Origin: Chitinophaga rupis
Lineage (GTDB): Bacteria > Bacteroidota > Bacteroidia > Chitinophagales > Chitinophagaceae
Assembly: GCF_900109685.1 (NCBI RefSeq)
Contig: NZ_FOBB01000002.1
Location: 1-64,000 of the forward strand
Length of the DNA stretch: 64,000 nucleotides
Reading direction: 5' to 3'
The notes under the pieces were generated by a model. The model saw only the letters and a program-made list of their open reading frames with translations, searched no databases and was not told the origin of the DNA. Position numbers and translations under genes: made by a program. This document shows positions 7,763 through 17,562 of this stretch, piece by piece (positions within the stretch are counted from its first letter, which is position 1; the number at the start of each line of letters is the position of its first letter).

Positions 7763-10204
7763 TTACTTCAACAACGTTACAGCACCTCTTCTTTCTACTT
7801 CCCCGCAGAGGGTTTTTGCCTTTATCCAGTATACATAGCCCCCTGTTGGCAGCGGCTGGCCTTTATAGCTGCCATCCCAGCAATCCTGCGGATTATGGGT
7901 TGAGAAGACCTGTACGCCCCAACGGCTGTAAATGTTAAACTCCAGGGAAATGACCGGTCCCCAATACTTCAATCCAAAGCAATCATTCTTCCCATCACGA
8001 TTAGGAGTAAACGCTGTTGGTATAGGGTATGTGCTGATGGCGGTAGTGAGATCTACTGTTACGGTAACAGAGTCTTTCCGGGAACAAGCGCCATCGGTCA
8101 TGGTAAGGTGATAAGTGGTGGTTTGCTGCGGTGTTACCACCTGCCGGGGCTCCGTAAGATTGGCAAGGCCAGGGCCTGGTTCCCATTGATATTGGGTGCC
8201 GCCGCTTGCTGTCAGCATGGCGGAGCCGGTAGAGCAATTAATATCGTTGGACTTTGTCACAGTGGCATTCAGCTCACTAACGGTAACGGGTACTTGCAGG
8301 GTAACGGTACCACCGCAATCATTATCTGTGATATTGACGGTATAGATAGTTGTTTGCCCGGGGGATACCTGGAGCTGTGCATTGGCGCCCAGGGGAGCAT
8401 TATCAGGGCCCCGCCATTGGTAGATATCGCCACCGGAGGCTTCCAGCATAAGGGATGTTCCTTTACAGATATCCTTAATGCCAGGCTTCACTTCAGATAT
8501 ACGTTTAGGCCTCACTGATACTATCACGTTCTCCTGAACGGCGCATCCGTTGCTGGTAGCCGTAAGGGTATAAGTGGTGGTCACCTGTGGGGCGGCTATT
8601 GGGTTGGCGATTGCCGGGTTATCCAGGCCAGTAGCTGGCGTCCAGCTGAATGTGGTATTGGCTGCGCTGGAGGATGCTGACAGTTGCGCATTGGCGCCAG
8701 CGCAAATGCTGGCATCTGCGTTTTTGGTGATAACAGGAAGGGGGGCTACGTTCAATGTAATGGTAGTGCTGCCCTGGCAGCCGTCGTCCGTTGTGGCCAC
8801 CACCGTATAGGTAGTATTGGCTGCGGGGGTAGCCATAGGATCTGCCAGATCTGTCCTGGAAAGCCCGGTAGCAGGCGTCCAGTTATAGTTTAATAATCCC
8901 GGTGTGGCATTCAGCTGTACGGAAGCGCCTTCACAAACATTCACGGTAGCAGCTGGAAAGGAAACAATATCGCAGGGGACGTTGAGATGGGCCAGGTAAT
9001 CTTCTACCTCTCCATCTGTGGCTACGCTGGAGGCAGATGATATAGCTGTCTGGTCGGAGGAGATGCGGAAACGGAAACCAAAATCCCGTACTGCGCCATG
9101 AGTGAATTTAGCAGGAAGCCCTGTCCAATCAAGGTGGGCCGTCGTAGCCAGGGGCGGTACGGTTACTATTACCCGCTCACCCGGTTCAAAGGTGCCGCTA
9201 CGGTCATAGTCGAACCAGCCGGAAACATATGCATTGACACCGGTTGTGTTAGTAACGGGCAGGTCTAAACTGTAATTGCCGCTGCCGGTATAATCAGGGA
9301 AGGTAGTAAGCGCATCTTCATCAAAGCCAGTAGCATTATCATCCAGGCTGCTGGTAGGGTCTGCATCCCCCGGAAGGTTACCCAGCTTGAGGGCAGCAGA
9401 CTGGCTGATGGACGGAAAAGGAGGATTATAATTGCATTGATCGTTAGAAGCGTATACCCAGCGATGTTGTGCCAAGCCATAGCTGGAGGGAAGGTCACCA
9501 CGGTCCACGGGAGCAAATATACCAAAGGCTACCGCCATACCACCCTGGGCTGTCCTGTCCATATGCACTTCTACCTGTAAGGTGCCGGAAATAGGAGCGT
9601 TGGTGGCCATGAGCGGATTTTGCCCGATTGGCAGGCCACCGGGCAACGCGGTAGGGTCGTGTGTATCAGTAATGATTATTGTTTGGGTGCCGCAACCTGT
9701 TAACGGGTTGCTGTTCTGGGATGAATTGCGAAAGAACTCCACGATATTCCAGTTGCTGCCAGAGGTGACCATTGCTGTATTTTCCACCGGTTTAAGGCTG
9801 GCTTCCGCATCCGCCGCGCATAAAGTAAAGGGGGCAGGTATGCCGTTACGGGTGGCTGTTATTGCCATTGTAAAAGCAACGCTCTGTGTTGTAGAGGAAC
9901 TTAATAGGGCCGGCCTGATATTGGGATCAGTGAAATCATATAGAAAGTGCAGCACTGCGCCGGACCAGGTATTCATTGTAGCAGGAGTTGGCGTTGGACC
10001 TGATACATTGGAAAAAGTGATTGTGACGTTCAAACCATCGGTAGTAGTGAATGTTTTGCTGGCGCCATTGCTCAGGGTAAAACCGTTCCAGTTAAACCAC
10101 CATACTGCGTTCTTCAGAACACCGGCGCCGGAGTCAGCATACTGGGCAAAGGTTGGCAAACTAACAAATAAGAACAATAACAATAGGGTACAGGGCTTTG
10201 TCAT
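7763..10204 (-). CDS. T9SS type B-sorted surface protein with GEVED and PKD/Ig-like repeats
   Basis: A secreted, cell-surface-attached protein of 813 residues. A signal peptide (MTKPCTLLLLFLFVSLPTF) is followed by a CshA-like adhesin region. A GEVED domain then starts with GDLPSSYG (near residue 235) and ends at DGEVEDYLAHL. At least three PKD/Ig-like repeats follow, marked by repeated SWTPATGLDNP/NWTPATGLSRT and TTYTVVATT strands. The last 85 residues (TPNRDGKNDCF, FNIYSRWGVQVF, GGYVYWIKA) are the gliding-motility/T9SS type B sorting domain. No catalytic domain was seen; adhesion is the likeliest role. Paired cysteines in the repeats fit an exported protein. ATG 10204 is preferred over a TTG four codons upstream. 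It is divergent from the SusC gene. Confidence 0.88.
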   Translation of the reverse strand: MTKPCTLLLLFLFVSLPTFAQYADSGAGVLKNAVWWFNWNGFTLSNGASKTFTTTDGLNVTITFSNVSGPTPTPATMNTWSGAVLHFLYDFTDPNIRPALLSSSTTQSVAFTMAITATRNGIPAPFTLCAADAEASLKPVENTAMVTSGSNWNIVEFFRNSSQNSNPLTGCGTQTIIITDTHDPTALPGGLPIGQNPLMATNAPISGTLQVEVHMDRTAQGGMAVAFGIFAPVDRGDLPSSYGLAQHRWVYASNDQCNYNPPFPSISQSAALKLGNLPGDADPTSSLDDNATGFDEDALTTFPDYTGSGNYSLDLPVTNTTGVNAYVSGWFDYDRSGTFEPGERVIVTVPPLATTAHLDWTGLPAKFTHGAVRDFGFRFRISSDQTAISSASSVATDGEVEDYLAHLNVPCDIVSFPAATVNVCEGASVQLNATPGLLNYNWTPATGLSRTDLADPMATPAANTTYTVVATTDDGCQGSTTITLNVAPLPVITKNADASICAGANAQLSASSSAANTTFSWTPATGLDNPAIANPIAAPQVTTTYTLTATSNGCAVQENVIVSVRPKRISEVKPGIKDICKGTSLMLEASGGDIYQWRGPDNAPLGANAQLQVSPGQTTIYTVNITDNDCGGTVTLQVPVTVSELNATVTKSNDINCSTGSAMLTASGGTQYQWEPGPGLANLTEPRQVVTPQQTTTYHLTMTDGACSRKDSVTVTVDLTTAISTYPIPTAFTPNRDGKNDCFGLKYWGPVISLEFNIYSRWGVQVFSTHNPQDCWDGSYKGQPLPTGGYVYWIKAKTLCGEVERRGAVTLLK

Positions 10205-10874
10205 TCGAACAGGCAACTAGGGTTCGTAATTAATTTTGACTGATGGATTTTTACAACGAAGGTATGGTTAACAAGGCGGCAAGTTACGGAGAAAATAGTT
10301 GTTTTTTAAGTTTATGGGAAAATATGAATGGTTAATTCTTTTGTTGGAGCAGATCTTCCTGTAGTTCAAAGTTTTATTGTAACTATGTTGTTTTCAAACA
10401 ATAAAGCTGCAGAAAAAATTAAGGATGCAAATATGCTAAAGCAGATAATGGCGGCCTTAATGAACCCGTAAAGAGCCTGCGGACGAGTGACAGGGACGTT
10501 TATTATTTTTAGCATAAGGACTGCCCTGACACGTCAAGATAAGATGATTGAAATTGTCTGAAAAGATTATCCTACTATTTTGGTAGACTAATTATTTATT
10601 CTATTTTTGCGGTGCCAGATACCTATTTCAGTATTATCTGATAGATCGGAATAATGACAACAAGCATCAGGAAACCATGAGAAGATCAACTTTACTTTTA
10701 CCAGCTTTATTCTATTCAAAACCCTTGTTTGTAAGCATAAGCTGTTATTGTAGCAACACTTAATTCACGCAGATAATACGTCAACCATTGCCAGCTGCTT
10801 TTCCCGGCGCCTGGTATATATATGCTATTGCCCTGAAGGCAATATATTCCTCCATTCTCATAATCTAAACACGC
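10205..10874. other. 670-bp divergent intergenic region with a long SusC leader
   Basis: No coding frame of note was found. It carries a promoter candidate for the SusC operon (10579-10609). Within the resulting roughly 260-nt leader, near the gene, there is a 7-bp hairpin, TATTGCC-CTGAA-GGCAATA (10826-10844). No known riboswitch fold was recognised. The left part should hold the promoter of the type B surface protein, but no clear box was found there. Confidence 0.5.
10579..10609 (+). promoter_or_regulatory. Bacteroidota-type promoter for the first susCD pair
   Basis: TTTG at 10579-10582, 19 nt spacing, then TATTTTTG at 10602-10609, an exact match to TAnnTTTG. Transcription would start near 10616 and leave a leader of about 260 nt before the SusC ATG. 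Confidence 0.6.
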
Positions 10875-13800
10875 ATGTTCAAAAAAAATGTAACACTCGT
10901 GCTTGCGCTGCTGTTCAGCACAGTGCTTTTTGCGCAACAAAAACAAATACGGGGGCAGGTGCTCGCTGCGGAAAACAAGCAGCCATTGCCCGGAGTGACC
11001 GTAAAGATCAACCGCACCACGCTGGGTACCACTACCGGCCAGGATGGTCGTTTTCAGCTGAACATTCCTGGCGGTAAAGCCGTGCTTTCCGTTTCCTTCA
11101 TTGGCAGGGAAACAGTGGAAGCAGAAGTACGTGAAGAGGATGCAAACGTCGTCATTCTTCTGAAGCCCGCCAATACTACGCTGGATGAAGTAGTGGCCGT
11201 GGCTTATACCAATGTAAAACGCTCAGGGTATCCGGGAGCCGTATCTACTGTAAGCTCAGACAAGATCAATAACCGGCTTACGCCCAATGTTACCAATGCT
11301 TTACAGGGACTGGTAACCGGCCTGCAAACTACCTCATCTAACGGGCAGCCGGGCAACAGCTCCACCATACGTATACGTGGCGTGGGCTCTATCAACGCCT
11401 CCAGCGCGCCGCTGTTTGTGGTGGATGGCGCTCCGTATGAGGGCGACATTAATGCGCTTAATGCAGCAGACATTGCATCTATCAGCGTATTGAAAGATGC
11501 TACTGCCGCCAACCTGTATGGCTCACGGGCCGCCAATGGAGTGATCATCATTACCACCAAACAAGGCAAAAAAGGAGAGCCCGCAGTGAACATCACCTTT
11601 AACCAGGGATGGAGCAGTCGCGCGGTAAAAGATTATGATAAGATCAGCACCGGCCAGTATTTTGAGCTTTACTGGGAAGCGCTGCGTAATAAACAGCTCA
11701 CTAACGGGCAATCACCTACGCAGGCAGCAGCAACCGCCAGTGCGCGTGTAGTAGCTGACCTGGGTATTAATCCATATGGCCCCAACTACCTGCAGCCGGT
11801 AGGCACAGACGGAAAGATAGTAGCAGGAGCGCGGCCTTTGTGGAACGATGATTGGGAAAAAGGCATCCAGCAATCAGGGAAATATACACAGGCACAGCTT
11901 AGCTTCAGCGGCGGCAGCGATAAGTCTACTTATTATGTTAGCGGCGGCTATGTGAACAATGAAGGCGCTTATATAGGCTCCGGCTTTAAACGTTATAACT
12001 TCAGAAGCAATCTCACGTTACAGGCTAAACCCTGGCTAAAAGCAGGTGTGAACCTGAGTGGCTCCAGCTCTGCACAGGACTATCCTGCGTCATCCGATTC
12101 GCGTACAGATAACGTAGTGCTGTTTGGCAGAACGGTTCCCAACTTCTATCCCATTTACCAGCGCAACCCTGATGGCTCTTACAAGCTGGATGCCAGCGGA
12201 CAAAAGCAGTTTGATTACGGCGCTTACCGCCCCTCTGCAGCCCTTGCACGGGAAAACCTGATAGGTTCCTTACCGCTGGATAAGAACAGGAACAGCAATG
12301 AAAATGTATCCGCCAGAACATTCCTGGAAGCATCGCTTACCAAAGCGCTGCACTTTAAGACCAGCTATAACATTGACTATGTGAACGGCAACTCACTGTT
12401 TTATACCAACCCTACTGTGGGTGGCGATGCAGAGATAGGCGGCGCTATCAGCAAATCCAATAACAGGGAGCTGAGTTATACCTGGAATAACATACTCACC
12501 TATGATGCAGACCTGTCAGGCGGGCATCACCTGAACCTGCTGGCCGGGCATGAATACTATTATTACAATTACAGCACCCAAAGCGGCAACAGGCAAAAGT
12601 TTGTATTACCGGACCTGTATGAGCCCGTAGCTGCCTCGCAGCTAAATGATTTTACCGGTTTTTCAGACAACTATGCGAAGCTGAGCTTCTTTGGCCAGGG
12701 CCAGTATAATTATCTGAATAAATATTATTTCACCGCATCGGTGAGAAGAGATGGTTCCTCCCGTTTCTCGCCGGACTCACGCTGGGGTACCTTCTGGTCT
12801 GCCGGCGCATCGTGGCGTATTGCAGAAGAGGCGTTCCTCCGCTCTGCGAGCTGGCTGAATGCCCTTACACTAAAGAGCAGCTATGGCGCTTCCGGTAATG
12901 ATAACCTGACCACTAATGGTAACGTGACGTATTATGCTTACCTGGCGCTTTTTGATATCCAGAACAACCTGGGCAACGGTGGCGTGATCACTTCCAGGCT
13001 GGCCACCCCGGGCCTGAAATGGGAAAGCAATCTTAACCTGAACATTGGCCTGGATTTCGGGTTGTTTGATAACCGCCTGTATGGTGCCATCAACTATTAT
13101 AACAGAACCAGCAAGGATCTGCTGTATGCAAAACCTATGGCGCCGTCCACCGGCTTTGGCTCTATCAGCGCCAACATCGGCGCCCTGCGCAATACCGGTG
13201 TGGAGCTGGAGCTGAATGTGATACCAGTGAGCACCCGCGATCTCAAATGGACTGTAGGCCTGAATGTAGCTCATAACAAGAACAAGATCACAGAGCTGCC
13301 GCAGAAAGAGATTGTCAGCGGTACCAAAAAGCTAATGGTGGGCTCTTCCATCTATGAATTTTACCTGCGTGAATGGGCCGGTGTGGATGCGAAGACCGGT
13401 AATCCGCTCTGGTACAAGGACGGTGCAGATGGTAAAAGAGTAACCACCAGCGACTATGGTTCCGCTACCCAGTATTATGCAGGTTCCGCTTTGCCGGATG
13501 TTACCGGTGGCTTCACCAATACGCTTAATTATAAAAATGTTGAGCTGTCGTTCCTGTTAGCTTACAGCATAGGTGGTAAGGTGCTGGATCTGGATTATGT
13601 ATCGCTGCTGACCGGTGGCACCAGCCCTGGCCGCAACTGGTCCACAGAGCTGTTGGAGCGCTGGACACCAGAGCACACCAATACAGATGTGCCTAAGCTT
13701 ACTACTGATGACCTGAAATGGACCTCTACTTCAACCCGCTTCCTGTACAGCGCCACCTATGCGCGCCTGAAAACAGTATCGCTGGGATATTCACTGCCTA

Positions 13801-13976
13801 AACAGCTGCTGTCAAGAATAGGCATCAGCAGCGCGAAAGTATATGCGCTGGGTGAGAACCTGCTCACTTTTTACGGCCACCAGGGCATGGATCCGGAACA
13901 GGCTATAGATGGCACTACCTACTACCAGTATCCTGCCATGAAAACATTTTCACTGGGCATACAGGTAGGGCTCTAA
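10875..13976 (+). CDS. SusC/RagA-family TonB-linked outer-membrane transporter
   Basis: A 1033-residue outer-membrane transporter that works with a SusD lipoprotein to take up oligomers, classically glycans but also peptides. It shows a signal peptide ending at FAQ, then a carboxypeptidase-like regulatory domain (about 25-100). The plug contains the TonB-box-like LDEVVAVAYT, IRIRGVGSINAS, FVVDGAPYEGD and the SusC signature SVLKDATAANLYGSRAANG. A C-terminal barrel ends FSLGIQVGL. There is no N-terminal STN domain, so it should not signal through FecR. It is followed after 20 bp by its SusD. No degradative enzyme gene lies in the operon, so the substrate cannot be inferred. Confidence 0.95.
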   Translation: MFKKNVTLVLALLFSTVLFAQQKQIRGQVLAAENKQPLPGVTVKINRTTLGTTTGQDGRFQLNIPGGKAVLSVSFIGRETVEAEVREEDANVVILLKPANTTLDEVVAVAYTNVKRSGYPGAVSTVSSDKINNRLTPNVTNALQGLVTGLQTTSSNGQPGNSSTIRIRGVGSINASSAPLFVVDGAPYEGDINALNAADIASISVLKDATAANLYGSRAANGVIIITTKQGKKGEPAVNITFNQGWSSRAVKDYDKISTGQYFELYWEALRNKQLTNGQSPTQAAATASARVVADLGINPYGPNYLQPVGTDGKIVAGARPLWNDDWEKGIQQSGKYTQAQLSFSGGSDKSTYYVSGGYVNNEGAYIGSGFKRYNFRSNLTLQAKPWLKAGVNLSGSSSAQDYPASSDSRTDNVVLFGRTVPNFYPIYQRNPDGSYKLDASGQKQFDYGAYRPSAALARENLIGSLPLDKNRNSNENVSARTFLEASLTKALHFKTSYNIDYVNGNSLFYTNPTVGGDAEIGGAISKSNNRELSYTWNNILTYDADLSGGHHLNLLAGHEYYYYNYSTQSGNRQKFVLPDLYEPVAASQLNDFTGFSDNYAKLSFFGQGQYNYLNKYYFTASVRRDGSSRFSPDSRWGTFWSAGASWRIAEEAFLRSASWLNALTLKSSYGASGNDNLTTNGNVTYYAYLALFDIQNNLGNGGVITSRLATPGLKWESNLNLNIGLDFGLFDNRLYGAINYYNRTSKDLLYAKPMAPSTGFGSISANIGALRNTGVELELNVIPVSTRDLKWTVGLNVAHNKNKITELPQKEIVSGTKKLMVGSSIYEFYLREWAGVDAKTGNPLWYKDGADGKRVTTSDYGSATQYYAGSALPDVTGGFTNTLNYKNVELSFLLAYSIGGKVLDLDYVSLLTGGTSPGRNWSTELLERWTPEHTNTDVPKLTTDDLKWTSTSTRFLYSATYARLKTVSLGYSLPKQLLSRIGISSAKVYALGENLLTFYGHQGMDPEQAIDGTTYYQYPAMKTFSLGIQVGL

Positions 13977-13996
13977 TGTGTAACGTTTAATACTGA

Positions 13997-15514
13997 ATGA
14001 AAATGAAAGCAAGCAGATTTTATACATATGCCGCAGCGCTGATCATTGGTTTGTCGGCCTGCAACAAGCAGCTGGATACCGCTCCTTCCAATGCGGTTTC
14101 AGAAGATATTGTACTGAAGAATATTGACAACCTTAATACTATTTCAGAAGGCACCTGGGCGGCCATGATGGATGATTTTTACGGGGGTACCTTCAGCAAC
14201 CCGGGATTCAAGACCATTGCGCTTACCAGCGACGCCATGGGAGATGACGCAGCGCTCATCACCACCAAATACGGTTTCCCTGCAGCCTACCGTTTCACGC
14301 AGCTGAACGATAAAACGCAGCCACGTGTAAGCGCTATCTGGGGCCAGCTGTACAAGATCATCAACAACAGCAATATTATCATTGCCAATGCAGATAAGGT
14401 GGATGGCGATGCTACCGCAAAGAGCGTGGCCAAAGGGCAGGCGCTGGCATTAAGGGCGCATATTTACCTGACCATTGCCTCATTCTACCAGTTCTCTTAC
14501 CTGAAAGATTCCCTGACTAAAACAGCGCCTATTTATACGGAACCCACTACCGGTGCTACAGTGGGCAATCCCAAGGCTTCCCTGAAAGAGATCTATGAGC
14601 TGATCTTTTCCGATCTGCAGCAGGCAAAAACGCTGCTAACCGGTTATGACCGCCCGGCCAAATACAAGATCAATGCAGATGTGGTGAACGGTTTGCTGGC
14701 GCGTGCTTACCTGAATACCGGCAGATGGGTGCAGGCCGCAGCTGCGGCAGATGAGGCGCAAAGGGATTATCCATTGATGGCGCCCGCTGAGTACAGCAAG
14801 GGTTTCAATGATGTAAACAATTCAGAATGGATCTGGGGGCATCCTGAAATTCCCAGCCAGAGCGATGGCAGCTACAGCTTCCATTTCCTGGATGTATCCT
14901 CTGCATCTTCCTACTACTATAGCTTCATGGCCGATCCTTTCTTTGGGGAGCTGTTTGAGGCTGGTGATATACGTAAAACGCTTTTTTCGTGGGACGGTTC
15001 TGCCGTTGCCCGGGAAGGATACCTGCAGTATAAAAAGTTTAAGTTCAGGGGAGACCAGACCGCAGACCTGGTGCTGATGAGAAGCGCAGAAGCCATCCTG
15101 ATCAAAGCGGAAGGTTATGCACGCGCAGGCAACCTTACAGAAGGCATTAATGCGCTGAACCAGCTGCGTACTGCAAGAGGCGCCCGCGCTTTTGATGGAA
15201 CAGGCGCTACGCAGGCCAGCCTGGTGAAAGAAATATTGGTTGAAAGAAGGAAAGAGCTGTGGGGAGAAGGGTTCGGTTTATCCGATATTATCCGCAACCA
15301 GCTGGCTGTTGTGCGTAAGCCTTATGTAGATGCCAGTGGCGATGATATAAAGGTAACGGTAGTAACGCCGGATGGTACCAGCAAGCAGGTGGCGGCCAAG
15401 TACCACACTGCGCTCAAGTTTGCAGACGGTACTGCTTTTGTACCTAACAGCCCTTACTACATTTTTGTTATACCACAGGCTGAAGAGCAGAATAATCCCA
15501 ACCTTAATAATTAA
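13997..15514 (+). CDS. SusD/RagB-family surface lipoprotein
   Basis: The 505-residue partner of the preceding SusC, capping the transporter and binding substrate at the cell surface. The N-terminus is a lipoprotein signal with lipobox LSAC, and SusD-like N-terminal and RagB/SusD C-terminal regions follow. Typical features are the TPR-like helices around ALRAHIYLTIASFYQF and the C-terminal motif LLVERRKELWGEG (here EILVERRKELWGEG). It lies 20 bp downstream of susC and the pair ends in a terminator. A second in-frame ATG lies two codons after the chosen start; either leaves the signal peptide intact. Confidence 0.95.
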   Translation: MKMKASRFYTYAAALIIGLSACNKQLDTAPSNAVSEDIVLKNIDNLNTISEGTWAAMMDDFYGGTFSNPGFKTIALTSDAMGDDAALITTKYGFPAAYRFTQLNDKTQPRVSAIWGQLYKIINNSNIIIANADKVDGDATAKSVAKGQALALRAHIYLTIASFYQFSYLKDSLTKTAPIYTEPTTGATVGNPKASLKEIYELIFSDLQQAKTLLTGYDRPAKYKINADVVNGLLARAYLNTGRWVQAAAAADEAQRDYPLMAPAEYSKGFNDVNNSEWIWGHPEIPSQSDGSYSFHFLDVSSASSYYYSFMADPFFGELFEAGDIRKTLFSWDGSAVAREGYLQYKKFKFRGDQTADLVLMRSAEAILIKAEGYARAGNLTEGINALNQLRTARGARAFDGTGATQASLVKEILVERRKELWGEGFGLSDIIRNQLAVVRKPYVDASGDDIKVTVVTPDGTSKQVAAKYHTALKFADGTAFVPNSPYYIFVIPQAEEQNNPNLNN

Positions 15515-15546
15515 CATAAAGCAGTCCCCCCTTTTCCTTTAGCAGC

Positions 15547-15579
15547 AACGGGCAGGTGTATACCTGTCCGTTGTTTTTT
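15547..15579 (+). terminator. Terminator after the first susCD pair
   Basis: Stem AACGGGCAGGT / ACCTGTCCGTT (one G-U pair) with loop GTAT, followed by GTTTTTTA. It begins 33 nt after the susD stop and is also near the 3' end of the opposing gene at 15595. Confidence 0.85.
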
Positions 15580-15594
15580 ATTAGAGTAAAGAGA

Positions 15595-16482
15595 TTAGTC
15601 TTCCATTACCACTTTAATATTGAATAGTGTGCTTGCTCCCTGATCGTTATCAGCTACCAGGTGGAGGTGCCACTCTTTATCCGTAACAGCCGACAAGCAA
15701 ACCCCTTCTACCTTTTCACCTTTGAATGCAGGATCTGCTTCAGAGAGGTTAACAATGCCATCCAGCAACACATCCCGGCCATCCAGCTTTTGACTGATCT
15801 GCTGTACCCAGCCGAAGTAACTATCTCCTATAGCGCCATCGTCATAAGTATTGCCGGTAGCTTCGCTTGAGAGAATGATCAGCAATACATCTTCCTGCTC
15901 AATGTAGCACAGCTCGGAAACGCCGGCAAATCCAGGTAACGAAAAAGGAACAACGAGCTTTGAAATACGGATGGCAGCATCTTCCTGCCGTTCCAAAAAA
16001 TCAGGTGTAGTGATAATAAGATGATTGACAGGATTGCTTTCATTACCACGGTTGCTGAGTATGAAATGGCTGCCTGCCAGGGCAGCGCCTTCGATGTTTA
16101 TTCCAGGGATCTGTTGCAGGCGTTTTATAAAGGAAGCATATGAAATATAAGAAGGTTTGTTCTCCGTGAAGGGGAGACGCAGCAATACGCCCATTTTCCT
16201 TTCTTTTGTGGCTGCAGAGCCTAATGCCAACAGGTGCTTTTGACCATCAACATCCAGTATTACTGCTGTTTCCAGGTCGGTTTTCTTTGCTTTGGGGATC
16301 CGTTTTTCTTCGTAGTGAAAGAACGGCACCGTATTTACTTCATTGTAATTACTATCCAGTATCAGCAGCTTATTGGCATCATCGCCAATAACATACAGGT
16401 GGCCATCATAATAGTTAATAGCGGAACCGGAGGGGTAATCATTTAACAACAAGGATTTCAGCAAGGTAATATTAGCTTTCAA
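15595..16482 (-). CDS. Hypothetical beta-propeller-like protein (DUF6929-like)
   Basis: A 295-residue protein with no signal peptide. Repeated short beta-strand units such as NYYDGHLYVIGDDANKLLIL, HLLALGSAATKERK and EDVLLIILSSEA suggest a propeller-type fold, and the whole recalls the uncharacterised DUF6929 family of Bacteroidota (name from memory). No catalytic motif is assigned. No ATG occurs near the apparent N-terminus; the first candidate is a TTG at 16482 without a good ribosome binding site. The start is therefore uncertain. It is convergent with the SusCD operon and otherwise isolated. Confidence 0.65.
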   Translation of the reverse strand: MKANITLLKSLLLNDYPSGSAINYYDGHLYVIGDDANKLLILDSNYNEVNTVPFFHYEEKRIPKAKKTDLETAVILDVDGQKHLLALGSAATKERKMGVLLRLPFTENKPSYISYASFIKRLQQIPGINIEGAALAGSHFILSNRGNESNPVNHLIITTPDFLERQEDAAIRISKLVVPFSLPGFAGVSELCYIEQEDVLLIILSSEATGNTYDDGAIGDSYFGWVQQISQKLDGRDVLLDGIVNLSEADPAFKGEKVEGVCLSAVTDKEWHLHLVADNDQGASTLFNIKVVMED

Positions 16483-16648
16483 GATCGTAGTGATTTTAAA
16501 GAGATTAAATCTACGATGTTTTAGAATAGCATGGAAGAGGGTAGCTCTTTCTGGTAACCTTTCCGGTTATACGAATTTTTAGCATATTGTCCGGTTAAGA
16601 AGTTAATTATATTAACAATATTTGTATATTGAAATCTCAGGAGCATTT

Positions 16649-17074
16649 ATGAGGAATAATATTTCAAATATACTACTAGGGCTTGGTTTCGCCGGACTTT
16701 TAATTGGATCAGCCTATATACAAACTGATTTAAAGAATAAGCCTCAAATATTTATGCTATTATTTGGGGCATTGACCTTGATTTCATTTTTTACGAAATA
16801 TGAAACAGTGTCTACAACGTTGTTATACCTCCTTCTTGGAGCGCTATTGTTTATGGATTATTGTTTCTTTACTATCTGGATTGATGGAATTATTAGCATC
16901 CATCCTGATTGGACAGGGATCTATGGTATGTTGACGGGTCTGATCTTATCTCCTTTAACAATTTTATTTTACCACAAAATAAAAAGAAGGAACAGGAAGA
17001 TGGAAGTTGCAGTAATAACCATCTTTATGTTTGTGACAGCAATCATTTATGTCAAATACGAGCTGTTCCAATAA
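16649..17074 (+). CDS. Small hypothetical membrane protein
   Basis: A 141-residue protein with four hydrophobic helices: NILLGLGFAGLLIGSAYI, FMLLFGALTLISFF, LLYLLLGALLFMDYCFF and a last pair around IYGMLTGLILSPLTILFY and VAVITIFMFVTAIIYV. It also has a short basic loop, KIKRRNRK. It is probably an inner-membrane protein of unknown role. ATG 16649 is chosen because CAGGAG at 16638-16643 gives it a Shine-Dalgarno site; an in-frame TTG at 16622 has none. The gene is noticeably more A/T rich than its neighbours and has no operon partner, which may point to recent acquisition. Confidence 0.6.
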   Translation: MRNNISNILLGLGFAGLLIGSAYIQTDLKNKPQIFMLLFGALTLISFFTKYETVSTTLLYLLLGALLFMDYCFFTIWIDGIISIHPDWTGIYGMLTGLILSPLTILFYHKIKRRNRKMEVAVITIFMFVTAIIYVKYELFQ

Positions 17075-17131
17075 CGCATAGCGTTCCCCGTCCCAAACTC
17101 CATACTAAATAACCTATTTCCCCAACAAGAT

Positions 17132-17180
17132 TTTGCAGATCCAAAATTACTTGTATATTTGTACTATATGTATAGTACAA
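17132..17180 (+). promoter_or_regulatory. Promoter and overlapping palindromic operator of the GntR gene
   Basis: Promoter: TTTG at 17132-17135, 18 nt, TATATTTG at 17154-17161. Operator: TTGTACTATA-TG-TATAGTACAA at 17159-17180, a perfect 10-bp inverted repeat that covers the end of the -7 box and the expected start site. Repression by the GntR protein encoded 13 nt downstream is the natural reading. Confidence 0.75.
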
Positions 17181-17192
17181 TAAGACATTGGT

Positions 17193-17555
17193 ATGATTGA
17201 CTTTAAACTAGACCCAAAGACAGGTACCCCGTTCTACCGGCAAATTATCGATCAGATCAAGTTTGGTATTGCAGCCGGGAACCTGAAAGCAGGAGAGCAG
17301 CTGCCAACGGTGCGTGCATTGGCCGTGGATTTAAAGGTAAACCTGAATACCATTGCCAAAGCGTATAAGGAGCTGGAAATTCAGCGTGTTTTAGAAACCC
17401 AGCAGGGAACCGGTACCTTCATCAGTGAAATGAAAATTCAAATCCCGGATAAGGAGAGGAAAAATAAGCTAAAGGAGATCTGTAATGAGTTTACTGCTAT
17501 TGCATTCAGCTATGGCTTTTCAATAGACGACATCATTAAACAATTAAAAAAATAA
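17193..17555 (+). CDS. YtrA-subfamily GntR transcriptional regulator
   Basis: A short repressor of 120 residues. The winged helix-turn-helix (about residues 10-75) reads FYRQIIDQIKFGIAAGNL, LPTVRALAVDLKVNLNTIAK, ELEIQRVLETQQGTGTFI. Only a roughly 45-residue helical tail follows, as in the YtrA subfamily, which lacks a large effector domain. YtrA-type regulators usually sit in front of ABC transporter genes; here the partner is an SPFH protein 7 nt downstream. The perfect palindrome over the promoter indicates autoregulation. The effector is unknown. Confidence 0.9.
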   Translation: MIDFKLDPKTGTPFYRQIIDQIKFGIAAGNLKAGEQLPTVRALAVDLKVNLNTIAKAYKELEIQRVLETQQGTGTFISEMKIQIPDKERKNKLKEICNEFTAIAFSYGFSIDDIIKQLKK

Positions 17556-17562
17556 CAATATA

